Shown here in pieces: positions 15,201 to 23,792 of a stretch of 64,000 bases of DNA. The notes under the pieces are model-generated. The model ran no database searches. It worked only from the letters and a program-made list of their open reading frames with translations, and was not told where the DNA came from. This DNA is from Okapia johnstoni (taxonomy: Eukaryota; Chordata; Mammalia; Artiodactyla; Giraffidae), in the NCBI GenBank assembly GCA_024291935.2, contig CM044320.1, positions 31,464,001 through 31,528,000 on the forward strand, in the 5' to 3' direction. The translations under genes were made by a program, and so were the position numbers. Within the stretch, counting starts at the first letter, position 1. Every line of letters begins with the position of its first letter.

Positions 15201-16801
15201 CTTTTAAAAATTTATTTATCTTTGGTTGCACTGGGTCTTCATTGCTGTGTGCAGGCTTTCTCTAGTTGTGGCGGTTGGGGCCACTTTTCATTGCACTGCA
15301 CAAGCTTCTCACTGCAGTGCTTCTCTTGCTGTGGAACATGGCCTCTAGGTACACAGGCTTCAGTAGTTGCAGCTCGTGGGCTCTAGAGCGCAGGCTCAGT
15401 AGTTGTGGTGCTTAGTTGCTCCACAGCATGTGGGATCTTCCTGGACCAGGGATCGAATCTGTGTCCCCTGCATTGGCAGGTGGATTTTTCATCACTTCCC
15501 CATCAGGGAAGTCTAGCAGCATTAATCTTAATCAAATTACTTTACTAAAAGATCTTTGAAAATGTTAAATTTAAGATGAATAATAAAAAACTCCATATGG
15601 TCTATAAGAACTATTCCTGAACCTATGAGCTACAGGAGGCAGGGGAGTTCACAGTGTAAAGAACCTGGCCTTGGGACCAGATGACAGAATTAGCTCCCTA
15701 ACTAGCTGTGTGACCTGGGCAAGTTCATCCGTTTTTGACCATCACCTTCTTCATCTATAAAGTAGGAATGATAATAAGTACTTATGTCATTGTTTCGCTA
15801 TCATGATTAAATGAATTAGCACATGTAAAATGCTTAGTACAGTACCTAACACATAGTTAACTATTTTCAAAGACTTATATGACGCCGTAATAAGCTTTTT
15901 CGGTGGATGTTTCTAAAAGGAAGAGTTTACATTTCAGTACACCAAAAGTCCAGGGTATGGTGAGGAATAAGTGCCATGCTTATAAGTACATACACATAAA
16001 TCATGCTCAACCCGACAAATAACATTGTTGTTTCTACTATAGGAATATAAATTGCCTTACCTGACTTAAAGAATGAAATTAGTATGCAAATGTACTTGTT
16101 AGGAGTTAAATAATGCCTAAATCACAAAACTTTCAGATTTTTATCTTAGCACCTCATTTCTTCAATTCTAAAAAATTATAAGGGATAGCAGGGAGCAGAT
16201 TGTGGCCAAGCCCAAGACAACAGATGACATTGGGTAGCTTATTACAAGGAGGTGTCAGTGGTAAAGAATATGCTTGCCAATGCAGGAGACGTGGATTCGA
16301 TCACTTCATCAGGAGGATCCCCTGGAGTGGGAAATGGCAACCTGCTCCATTATTCTTGCCTGGGGAATCCCATGGACAAAGGAGCCTGGTGGGCTATTGT
16401 CTGTGGGTTGCAGAGAGTCAGAAATGACTGAGCACACATGTACGTTGGTAGAATTATGTAGGGCAGATACACAACTTGATTACTGTTGGCAAAAGGAATG
16501 TTTCTAGTATACAGAAGATGGTGATTACTGCATACTGATTTTGTGTTTTTGTTGTAGTTATGACACATTAGCTTCCTGGGCAACAAACCTCAAGACTTCC
16601 ATCAGAGAGGCCAACAAGGCGCTCTGGCTTTCTGTGGCATTCATTGTACTGTTTGCAGCGTTGATGAGCTTCTTCACAGGCCGATTTTTCCAGAAGCCCG
16701 TGGACGCTGCTCCCACACAGGATGCGGACCCCTGGATGTCTCTAGAACACATCTTGTGGCCATTCACCAGACTCCGACACAACGGGCCACCGCCAGTGTG
16801 A
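101..16801 (+). CDS. IRAG2: IRAG2 (LRMP/Jaw1), C-terminal part, nine exons
   Basis: Exons: 101-241, 3270-3404, 10246-10393, 10571-10614, 12427-12489, 12603-12652, 12945-13046, 15001-15108 and 16558-16801. All internal borders are GT/AG and the phases join without a break, giving 344 codons plus a TGA stop; the 5' exons lie left of the window. The product is recognised as lymphoid-restricted membrane protein (MRVI1/IRAG family), a tail-anchored ER and outer nuclear membrane protein. From knowledge of the family, it binds IP3 receptors, modulates HCN4 and acts as a KASH partner of SUN proteins. Seen here in order: a charged coiled-coil stretch (exons 1-3 of the window), a Ser/Arg-rich linker, an acidic segment, one hydrophobic anchor near the end and a luminal tail of about 40 residues ending PPPV. 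The human protein is about 555 residues, so roughly the last 60% is here. The gene is convergent with DNAI7. Confidence 0.95.
242..769 (+). other. IRAG2 intron, no repeat recognised
   Basis: AT-rich intronic sequence. I see no exon, RNA gene or recognisable repeat. Confidence 0.6.
770..2670 (-). mobile_element. old L1 LINE, 3' part, antisense
   Basis: Read on the - strand this is the ORF2 end and 3'UTR of an L1. Landmarks on the + strand are the antisense blocks around 1140-1200 (reverse of the conserved "gaatggataaac" type region), 1650-1700 and 2430-2470. Both frames are broken by many stops. It is interrupted at 2074-2417 by a later retrocopy with TSD. Confidence 0.85.
2074..2417 (-). mobile_element. 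chimeric retrocopy: SINE piece + unknown 3' sequence + poly(A)
   Basis: Flanking 14-bp direct repeats (attggtctgtcttt at 2060-2073; attgatctgtcttt at 2418-2431) match at 13 positions and rejoin the L1 text across the insertion. On the - strand the insert starts inside a Bov-type SINE (2417 to about 2300), continues with about 200 bases of non-repeat sequence, has AATAAA at 2107-2102 and about 20 bases later ends in a poly(A) run (T at 2071-2081). This is a processed transcript carrying a SINE, 5' truncated. Confidence 0.8.
2671..3269 (+). other. IRAG2 intron, no repeat recognised
   Basis: AT-rich intron. It contains a small inverted repeat at 3027-3047 (acaagttg and caacttgt around ttata). 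Otherwise nothing is recognised. Confidence 0.5.
3270..3404 (+). CDS. IRAG2: IRAG2 exon
   Basis: Acceptor TTTTCTGTGCAG and donor GTAATT bound 45 codons in phase 0, beginning SLTSLCEDD and ending LGAINQ. The exon continues the amphipathic helical region of the previous exon. A 252-base open frame on the opposite strand across this exon is a shadow. Confidence 0.95.
4560..5020 (+). repeat. old mammalian interspersed repeat, family not named
   Basis: Pyrimidine-rich text with blocks I recognise from an ancient mammalian repeat: TGATGACTCCCCAATT near 4875 and CTTAACATGTCCAAAA near 4985. It is highly diverged. The stretch 3405-4559 before it has the same C/T-rich flavour and may be part of it. 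Confidence 0.4.
5075..5409 (+). mobile_element. two Bov-tA SINEs in tandem
   Basis: A tRNA-Glu-like head plus BovA body at 5075-5190 (body truncated) runs straight into a full Bov-tA at 5191-5409. The pair shares one 11-bp TSD, tccagaatatg, at 5064-5074 and 5410-5420, so it probably came in as a unit, or the second copy landed at the end of the first. Confidence 0.88.
5690..5742 (-). mobile_element. short antisense L1 3'-end fragment
   Basis: A T-run followed by attggaggaaaatggctttacaatgttg-like text, the reverse complement of the ruminant L1 3' end. It is only about 50 bases long, inside the older L1, with a possible TATTATT duplication at its borders. Confidence 0.5.
6141..6825 (+). other. 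IRAG2 intron, no clear repeat
   Basis: AT-rich intron. Nothing coding and no repeat I can name. Confidence 0.5.
6826..7044 (-). mobile_element. Bov-tA SINE
   Basis: The reverse complement of the standard Bov-tA: BovA body at the left, tRNA-like head (gcctgccactgcaggagacg type) at the right. Open frames here are SINE translation. Confidence 0.9.
7045..8110 (-). repeat. pyrimidine-rich stretch, probably an old antisense repeat
   Basis: The T/C-rich text, notably 7515-7660 with gatctcctgaactggtcct and atttcctcaactttttctc, resembles an ancient mammalian repeat that I cannot name. Strand and limits are uncertain. Confidence 0.3.
8115..9455 (+). mobile_element. BovB (RTE) LINE, reverse transcriptase to 3' end
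   Basis: Sense BovB, 5' truncated. It shows AFDCVDHNK near 8408-8436 and the catalytic YADD box (LRYADDT, about 8690-8710) still intact. In-frame stops and frameshifts (for example at 8574 and near 8810) make it dead. Its 3' end closes with the usual agagtcagacatgac text near 9430. Confidence 0.92.
9868..10076 (-). mobile_element. Bov-tA SINE
   Basis: Full-length antisense Bov-tA ending in the tRNA-like head near 10076. It lies 170 bases before an IRAG2 exon acceptor. Confidence 0.9.
10246..10393 (+). CDS. IRAG2: IRAG2 exon (coiled coil end)
   Basis: A long T tract followed by GCTAG gives the acceptor, and the donor is GTAATA at 10394. The exon has 49 codons plus one base (phase 1 out). It encodes a heptad-like helix ([20 protein letters not shown] at the start) and ends in an acidic NPLEDE stretch, which probably closes the cytosolic coiled coil. 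Confidence 0.95.
10571..10614 (+). CDS. IRAG2: IRAG2 small exon
   Basis: A 44-base exon between CCCTTTCAG and GTAATT. It finishes the split Asp codon of the previous exon and encodes [15 protein letters not shown], the start of the basic Ser-rich linker. It is too short to stand out as an open frame and was found from splice sites and phase. Confidence 0.92.
10818..11030 (+). mobile_element. Bov-tA SINE
   Basis: A sense tRNA-Glu-like head (ggcttcccaggtggtgca) and BovA body, ending near cacacatac. Confidence 0.9.
11031..12426 (+). other. IRAG2 intron, nothing firm
   Basis: It contains an 85-codon open frame (11083-11340) without family features, probably old repeat. No splice-supported exon is seen before 12427. 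Confidence 0.5.
12427..12489 (+). CDS. IRAG2: IRAG2 small exon
   Basis: A 63-base exon, phase 0 at both ends, acceptor CCCTTTGGGTAG and donor GTAAGC. It encodes [21 protein letters not shown]. The RRVT and nearby serines look like basophilic kinase sites, which would fit a regulated linker (inference). Confidence 0.92.
12603..12652 (+). CDS. IRAG2: IRAG2 small exon
   Basis: A 50-base exon, acceptor AACTTTAAAG and donor GTAAGT. It encodes [16 protein letters not shown] and the first two bases of a Trp codon. The polypyrimidine tract is poor, so inclusion may depend on the strong donor. RRSSS is a second basophilic phosphosite candidate. Confidence 0.9.
12945..13046 (+). CDS. IRAG2: IRAG2 exon
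   Basis: The acceptor is TTTATTTAG and the donor GTAGGT at 13047. The 102 bases complete the Trp codon, then encode [20 protein letters not shown] and an acidic [11 protein letters not shown] segment, leaving two bases of a Lys codon. Phase decides the donor: the later GTGAAG at 13051 would put a stop (TAG) in the exon. Confidence 0.92.
13047..15000 (+). other. IRAG2 intron with microsatellites
   Basis: A TG/AT-rich simple stretch lies at 13381-13470 and a CA-type repeat at 14592-14635. A diverged L2-like piece is near 13690-13790. Otherwise AT-rich and unrecognised. Confidence 0.5.
14592..14635 (+). repeat. (CA)n-type microsatellite
   Basis: ACACATACACATACACACACACACACATGCATGC-like run; likely length-polymorphic. 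Confidence 0.8.
15001..15108 (+). CDS. IRAG2: IRAG2 exon
   Basis: Acceptor TTATTTACAG, donor GTAAGT. The 108 bases encode an acidic then basic hydrophilic stretch ([20 protein letters not shown] and on) that leads to the membrane anchor in the last exon. Confidence 0.92.
15200..15512 (-). mobile_element. CHR-type SINE, antisense
   Basis: It has the characteristic cetartiodactyl CHR text (tttggttgcactgggtcttc at the left, ggaccagggatcgaat and the tRNA-like head at the right). Confidence 0.8.
15620..15880 (+). mobile_element. MIR SINE
   Basis: It contains the MIR core (agctgtgtgacctgggcaag at about 15703) and the downstream block with cttcatctataaagtaggaa and aaatgcttagtacagtacct. Old mammalian element. 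Confidence 0.85.
16243..16440 (+). mobile_element. Bov-tA SINE
   Basis: Sense Bov-tA with a diverged head. It ends about 115 bases before the last IRAG2 exon. Confidence 0.85.
16558..16801 (+). CDS. IRAG2: IRAG2 terminal coding exon: membrane anchor and PPPV tail
   Basis: The acceptor is TTTTTGTTGTAG at 16557 and the stop TGA is at 16799-16801. After [11 protein letters not shown] there is a hydrophobic run of about 18 residues ([18 protein letters not shown]), the only membrane segment, then about 40 residues ending in [10 protein letters not shown]. This is the tail-anchor topology known for Jaw1. The PPPX end matches the KASH-type SUN-binding terminus. The 3'UTR follows directly. Confidence 0.96.
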
Positions 16802-17075
16802 CTGCAGCACATCCTAATGTGTGTATCTTGATTTTTAAAGTTTCAGTATCTGAACTTTGTACATTAGTAACTTTTAGCTGGGAAATTATAGAATGGAACC
16901 AGAGGTTCTCAGAATGACTGTAAGATATTTTATATTCCTTCTTTTTGTGATTACCTTCCTAACTAAAATGCAGTGGGGAGGAAGCCTGCTTATATGATTT
17001 TTTAATGAGCTTTCTGTGGAGGAGATATTATTGTTTGTTAAAATTTATTGAAATAAAGAACCATTCAAATCTATG
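16802..17075 (+). other. IRAG2: IRAG2 3'UTR (end approximate)
   Basis: This non-coding stretch runs from the TGA to just after the first AATAAA. The true cleavage site cannot be read from sequence. If the later AATAAA motifs at 17118 or 17141 are used, the UTR would reach about 17135-17165. Confidence 0.7.
17052..17057 (+). promoter_or_regulatory. IRAG2: poly(A) signal AATAAA of IRAG2
   Basis: Canonical AATAAA, 251 bases after the stop codon. Further + strand AATAAA motifs lie at 17118-17123 and 17141-17146. Confidence 0.7.
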
Positions 17076-17212
17076 AACAGTGAACATTGGAAGTCTCAGT
17101 AGGCCAAATACAAGAGAAATAAAAAACCCAATTCTTAAAAAATAAAATTTGAGTATAAAATGCTGATTAGATCATTTGAACAGCCTGTTTGAAATAGATT
17201 CACTCATTACAC

Positions 17213-17218
17213 TTTATT
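17213..17218 (-). promoter_or_regulatory. DNAI7: poly(A) signal AATAAA of DNAI7
   Basis: TTTATT on the + strand is AATAAA on the - strand, about 70 bases beyond the DNAI7 stop codon. A second - strand AATAAA lies at 17044-17049, beyond the IRAG2 signals. Confidence 0.65.
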
Positions 17219-17286
17219 GAAGAAATACCTGATGTCTCTCCAAGTTGCTTGACTCTTCATACTGGATACAATTTATCCCTGGGGAT

Positions 17287-17565
17287 TTAAGAATAGCTGA
17301 GTAACCTAGTTGAGAGTAGCATGTGGCACACAGAGTCAACAAACTGGCAGCTGGAACGCCTGACTTCCCTCATTGCTTCCTGAGAAGCAAAATCCTTAAC
17401 CATGTGATATAAAGTGGAATGAAATTCAGTTTCTTCTTTAAGGACTTCAGAAAATGCATCACTGGATTCATTGATCTTGAGACTTTGTGCCCTGTCACCA
17501 CTAAACATTAAAAGGGTCCAGTTAGGATTTTGAATGGGTTCTTCTTTAAGAAGGTGTTCCCTCAC
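17287..17565 (-). CDS. DNAI7: DNAI7 last coding exon
   Basis: The acceptor is a run of T then TAG. The first codon is GTG (Val, not a start). It encodes [20 protein letters not shown], then FSGDRAQ and ends [12 protein letters not shown] before TAA at 17289-17287. The 3'UTR is probably short, with AATAAA about 70 bases on. Confidence 0.95.
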   Translation of the reverse strand: MREHLLKEEPIQNPNWTLLMFSGDRAQSLKINESSDAFSEVLKEETEFHSTLYHMVKDFASQEAMREVRRSSCQFVDSVCHMLLSTRLLSYS

Positions 17566-20500
17566 CTAAAAAAAAAAGAGAAATCTGTTAATAGTTCCTC
17601 TTTTATTAGGTATTTTGACAGTTGAGTATATTACTTTGTTGTTGTTGTTCATGGCTAAGTCATGTCCAAATATTCATAACCCAATAACTCCAGCACACCA
17701 GGCTTCCGTGTCCTTCACTATCTCCTGGAGCTTGCTCAAACTCATGTCCATTGAATCAGTAATGGCATCCAAGCATCTCATCCTCTATCACTCCCTTCTC
17801 CTTCTGCGCTCAATCTTTCCCAGCATCATGGTCTTTTCCAATGAGTCAGCTCTTCACATCAGGTGACCAAAGTTTTTCCATACAATGGTCACAAAAACTG
17901 TGAACAATTTTTTTGGCCAACCCAATATTTGAAGGGCTTGAGTTCCCCAAATTGCTAAGATAAAAAGAAACATTCTTAATGTCCCATTTTTTAAAAAAAG
18001 CATAAAACTGTTTATATCTTAGAGTTTATGGAGCTTATCAAAATATATTAATTCTTTAAAAAATATTTATTGAATGCCTTCAAGTGACAAGTATTGTTTC
18101 AGGTCCTGGGGATATAACAACAACAAAACAAAGTAAAAAATAACCAAACATATTAATAAATAGCAATCACAACAATAAAACCTTGTCTTCGAGGAGCTTG
18201 CAGTCTAATGGAAGAAACACACAGTGAACAAGATAAATAAATATGGTGGCTCATTTATGCTAAAATATTCATCAGTCAGCTTGCAGAATTTGATGACTTC
18301 TTTAGCAGGCAGTAGGAAATGTGCCCAGAAGGTTACTCTCAGAGGAGAAAGTTCATGAATCATAGACATATTCATGTGAAAGGCTTACATTTGTTCTTCA
18401 GTTGATGTAAAGAGGTCTCCAGCCTAAAATCAAGAACATTTGATACCATAATGGACAACGAAGGCATGATCTTTACATGGATTGGTTTTATATTTTTTGC
18501 AAAATGAAAGAAAATGAAGTTTGCCAACTCCATTTTGAATTTTAATTTTTTCACCTTTTTAAAAGGAGAAAACATAGTCTACATTCGTTTAGTTTTTGAG
18601 TACTTTATCTTCTTTTGGAAGACACAAGTTTAAAGGGTTTTGCATACTATACCTGAAATACAACTTTCTTAGAATCACATGCTGTATTCCACTTACTCCA
18701 ACAAAATGCAAAAGAAGAACTTAACAGGGCCATTTGCCGATAAGCTTTCGCTTCTACCGAAGGACTCTGTCAGTACAAAAACAAATAGAGTTGATCACAG
18801 AGCCTCTCAAGTCTCCCTTCCATCCTTGACCTCCTATAGTCTAGTCTGTTCTCAACCCAGATCCATTTAAAATGCAAGTCACGTGAGGTAAGTCAGAGAA
18901 AGATAAATATCATATATCACTTATCAACGGAATCTAAAAAAATGGTACAAATGAACTAATTTATAAAACAGAAATAGAGTCACAGATGTAGAAAACAAAC
19001 TTATGGTTACCAAGGAGGAGAAGTAGGGGAGGGATGAATTGGGAGGTTGGGATTGACATATACACACTACTACATATAAAATAGTTTACAGAATTCTCTG
19101 GGCCAGAATACTGGAGTGGGTAGCCTTTCCCTTCTCCAGGGAATCTTTCCAACCCAGGGATCGAACCCGGGTCTCCCGCATTGCGGGCAGATTCTTTACC
19201 AGATGAGCCACAGGGGAAGTCACATGGGATTCCCTGGTGGCTCAGATGGTAAAGCGTCTGCCCGCAATGCGGGAGACCTGGGTTCGATCTCTGGGTTGGG
19301 AAGATCCCCTGGAGAAGGGAAAGGCTACCCACTCCAGTACTCTTGCCTAGAAAATTCCATGGATGGAGGAGCCTGGTGGGCTACAGTCCATGGGGGTGGC
19401 AAAGAGTCAGACACGACTGAGCAACTTCACTTTCACATATAAAATAGACAACTAATAAAGACCTGCTATCTAGCACAGGGAACTCGACTCAATACTCTGT
19501 AATGACCTATATGGGAAAAGAATCTGAAAAGAGTGGGTTTATGTATATGTATGTCTAACTGACTCACACTGCTGTACAACAGAAACTAACACAACACTGT
19601 AGATCAACTATACTCCAATTAAAAAAAATTTTAAAAGAAAAAAAAATTCAAATATAAAAAATAATTTAAGTCAGATTTATGACTTCTTTCTCAAAATGGG
19701 GCAACGGCTTCCCCTTTCAGAGCAGAACCCAGGGCCCTAACAGTGCTCCATGGGGCTTCTGTCCTCTTATAGCCCCCATTGTTGTTGTTCAGTCTCTCAG
19801 TTGTGTCCAACTCTTTGCAACCCCATCGACTGCAGTATGCCAGGCTCCCCTGTCCTTCACCATCTCCTGGAGTTTGCTCAAACTCATGTCCATTAAGTCG
19901 ATGATGCCATCCAACTGTCTCATCCTCTGTTGTCCCCTTCTCTTCCTGCCCTCAATCTTTCCCAGCATCAGGGTCTTTTCCAGTTAGTTGGCTATTCACC
20001 TCTCCCATACACACCATTATCTCTCTGACTTGATCCCTTATTCTTCTCCCTTTGCTCTGGGTGCGCCAGCCTCCTTGCTCTTCCTCCCATCCTCAGAGAC
20101 ATCAGGCCACAGCCTCTGGACTCTTTCTGTCCGCCCCCCTTCCACTGTTCTCTCCAGCTGGAAGCTGATATCCTTCCAGAGATGGCAACTTGGCTAAATT
20201 CCCCACCTTGAAGCTTTCCTCAAATATTACCTTCTTATTGAGCCCCCCTCCCCCTACACCATATTTGATATTGTACCTTTTCTTTCTTTCATTTGATTTA
20301 TGTTTGTTGTTGATGTTTGCCTCCCTCTATTCTAGGATGTAAGCTCCACAAGGGCAGAGACCTTTGTTTTATTCACTAATGTTTCCTATGCATCTAAAAC
20401 ATTGTCTGGAATATAAGTGTTCAGAAAAAAATTCTTGAATACAATATTCTGAAAAGATAACTAGTATATGACGTTCAGGATTTGTAGAGTAACTAGCAAC

Positions 20501-23500
20501 TTGAGTTACTGAAACTGAAGTGGGATTTTTTCCGCTATGCATATATGTATACACTCTGGAAATAATGTGATTATTTCCAGTATGTGTCTACCCATATTGT
20601 CATTTTCTGGAATATTATAAACTTGTTCTTGAGTTTAGAACTCTTCTGCCCAAAACACTTTTCACAATTAGAAGTCACTCTGTCTTCATTTACGTATCAT
20701 GAATGTTTGACAAACATCTACTGTATTCTGGGAATAGGGTTGGTGCTAGAAGAATCAAAGTTGATTAAGGAATGGTCACCACTCTCAAGGAGCTCAGAGT
20801 TTAACGTGGAAGGATCTCATTTAACTCAACTTATGAGTTACATGAAGCAATATGCAGACAGGAAGGCTCTGTGAAGTAGAAGGAAGTGGGTTTTAAGGAT
20901 CGGTGGTCCTTGTATGTATTTAATTTCACCTGATTTATCATGTTTGGGAAACTGCTGAGTCATTTACTCTTTTCAGAAATCTTCCATATATGCACTCTGG
21001 AAGAAGAAAGAAGGCATACAAAATGGGATGTTGCCCAGACTACCTTTGCACTAAACTGACCAGCTGTGGTTATGTTCCATGTGTCAATATGAAGATCGTT
21101 CTACAGAATATTAAATTTGAGAGAACCCTAGATTTCTCAGTTTAGTTCAGTCGCTCAGTCATATCCGACTCTTTGCAACCCCATGGACTGCAGCACACCA
21201 GGCATCCTTGTCCATCACTAATTCCCGGAGCTTGCTCAAACTCATGTCCATCGAGTCAGTGATGCCATCCAACCATCTCACCCTCTGTTGTCCCCTTCTC
21301 CTCCTGCCTTCAATCTTCCCCAGCATCAGGGTCTTTTCAAATGAGTCAGTTTTTCGCATCATGTGGCCAAAGTGTTGGAGTTTCAGCTTTAGGATCAGTC
21401 CTTTCAATAAATATTAAGGACTGATTTCCTTTAGGATAGACTGGTTTGATCTCCTTGAAGTCCAAGGGATTCTCAAGAATCTTCTCCAACACCACAGTTC
21501 AAAAGCATCAATTCTTCGGCACTCAGCTTTCTTTACAGTCCAACTCTCACATCCATACATGACCACTGAAAAAACCATAGCCTTGACTAGACGGACCTTT
21601 GTCGGCCAAGAAATGTCTCTGCTTTTTAATATGCCATCTAGGTTGCTCATAGCTTTTCTTCCAAGGAGCAAGAGTCTCTTAATTTCATGGCTGCAATCAC
21701 CATCTGCAGTGATTTTCAAGCCCAAGAAAAGAAAACCTCTCATTGTTTCCATTGTTTCCCCATCTATTTGCCATGAAGTGATGGCACTGGTTGCCATGAT
21801 CTTAATTTTTTGAATGTTGAATTTTAAGCCATCTTTTTCACCAGAAATCACTGGATTTCTAGTCTTGCTATTTATTCCTTCCTTTCTAACTATAATCTCA
21901 TACAAGTGAATACAGAAAACTCATTGGTGTACCTTAACATTTATATAAAATATAATACTTACTAACATTCTAAATGTTCATCACATTAAACTTGGAAGGA
22001 TTCATTCTTACCTTATAGTTTATAACAACATAAAGATGAGAGGGTCCAGTAGGGAAGATATTCAATCCAGTCTTTTTCAAAGCAATAATGAAAGAAACAG
22101 GAGTCATCCACTTTTCTTCCAAAATAGAGGAATGCTTTTTGTTATTTACTTTGATTGATGCTAACATGCAGAGGTTTTCCTAGTTTCAATAAGAAAAAAG
22201 AAGCTTTTATATAAGTAAGTTAAAGAAATTATTACTTCATTATCATTCCAGGTCCAGCTGTTAGGTTCTTTATACAAAACTATGGTTTTTCTAGTAGTCA
22301 TGTACAGATGTGAGAGTTGGATCATAAAGAAGGCTGAGCACTGAAGAATTGATGCTTTTCAACTATGGTGTTGGAGAATATTCTTGAGAGTCCCTTGGAC
22401 AGCACAGAGATCAAACCAGTCAATCCTAAAGGAAATCAACCCTGAATATTCATTGCAAGGACTAAAGCTGAACCTCCAGTACTTTGGCCACTTGACATGA
22501 AGGGCCAAGTCACTGGAAAAGATTGAGGGCAGGAGGAGAAGCGGGAGACAGAGGCTGAGATAGCTGAATGGCATCACCGACTCGATATATATGAGTTTGA
22601 GCAAACTCCAAGAGATAGTGAAGGACAGGGCGTGTTGCAGTTCTTAGGGTTGCAAAGAGTTGGACACAACTTAGCGACTGAACAACAGCAACTATTTTTT
22701 TTTTTTTAGAAAATCCTGTATTATCCTACATTAAAAAGAATGCAGGACAGATATATTTTAGGCTTGATCCAAAAGGTCCACCTCAAAGTTTCCACATTAC
22801 CTTAACCAGTTTATCACCTCTTCTCAGGCTCATCTGAGCAATCCAAGGATCTCTCAGGTCACCTACTTTATAAGTTATGATCTAAGAATACTGCATGTGC
22901 TCCTGTTGAAGTAAAAGAGCTATTTGACAGCAACCATGTTGCAACTTTTAAAGATCATGATTTTTTACATGTATAAAATTTTAACATAATAATGCAAAAT
23001 TATTATCTAGTTTCAAAGTTTGCAAAGTGGTAATCTGAAGGTGTACAGAGTTCACATCTCTCCTCTGACCTTAAAAACCAAGTCTGATGATCTTCTAGCT
23101 TTCCTGCCACATTCATAAAGAATTTTAGGTTATATCTTAAAAAAAAAACCTCTTTTTTAAAACAACTTTTATGAGGTAAATTTTACATATCATAAAATTC
23201 ACCCATTTAAAGCACACAGTTCAGTGATTTTTTTTTTTTTTTTGGTAACTTTACTGACTGGTGCAACTATCACCATAAATCAGTTTTAGAACATTTTCAT
23301 CCCCTCAGTGAAATCCCTATGCCTATTTATATCCATTCCCTACTTCAGCCTCAGGCAACCACTAAATCTACTTACTGTGTCTTTAAATTTCAGACTCTGT
23401 AATTTCTTTTTTTTTTAATTATGGAAGGATAATAGCATATTTAGAGGAGATTTAGAAAATACAGAACAAAGTTACATACTGTTCTATTATACGTTACAGT

Positions 23501-23756
23501 TATTTTTTAAAGTATATAAATTAAGATTTTTAGCTGGAGTTTCAATATCAAACTCTTAAAACTTAATAGAATAGACAGAAAAGTAGAAGGACATAGTAGG
23601 CCTGAAAAGCACCATGAACCAATTCAACATAATTCACAGTTATACAATTTTCACACAATAGTAGAATACAAATTCTATTCAAGTTCCCATAGACTACAAA
23701 CTAGGAGACACTGGAACATAACCAGGAACATAAAATAAGGTACAAAAATTTCGTGG

Positions 23757-23792
<36 letters not shown>

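Noticed and set aside
18372..18575. 67-codon - strand frame with a good GTAAGC donor at 18388, as a DNAI7 exon
   Set aside because: Phase does not join to the last exon, the peptide has no match in the family, and 18766-18653 already supplies the expected residues.
19116..19442. frames on both strands of about 110-120 codons
   Set aside because: They arise from the inverted SINE pair.
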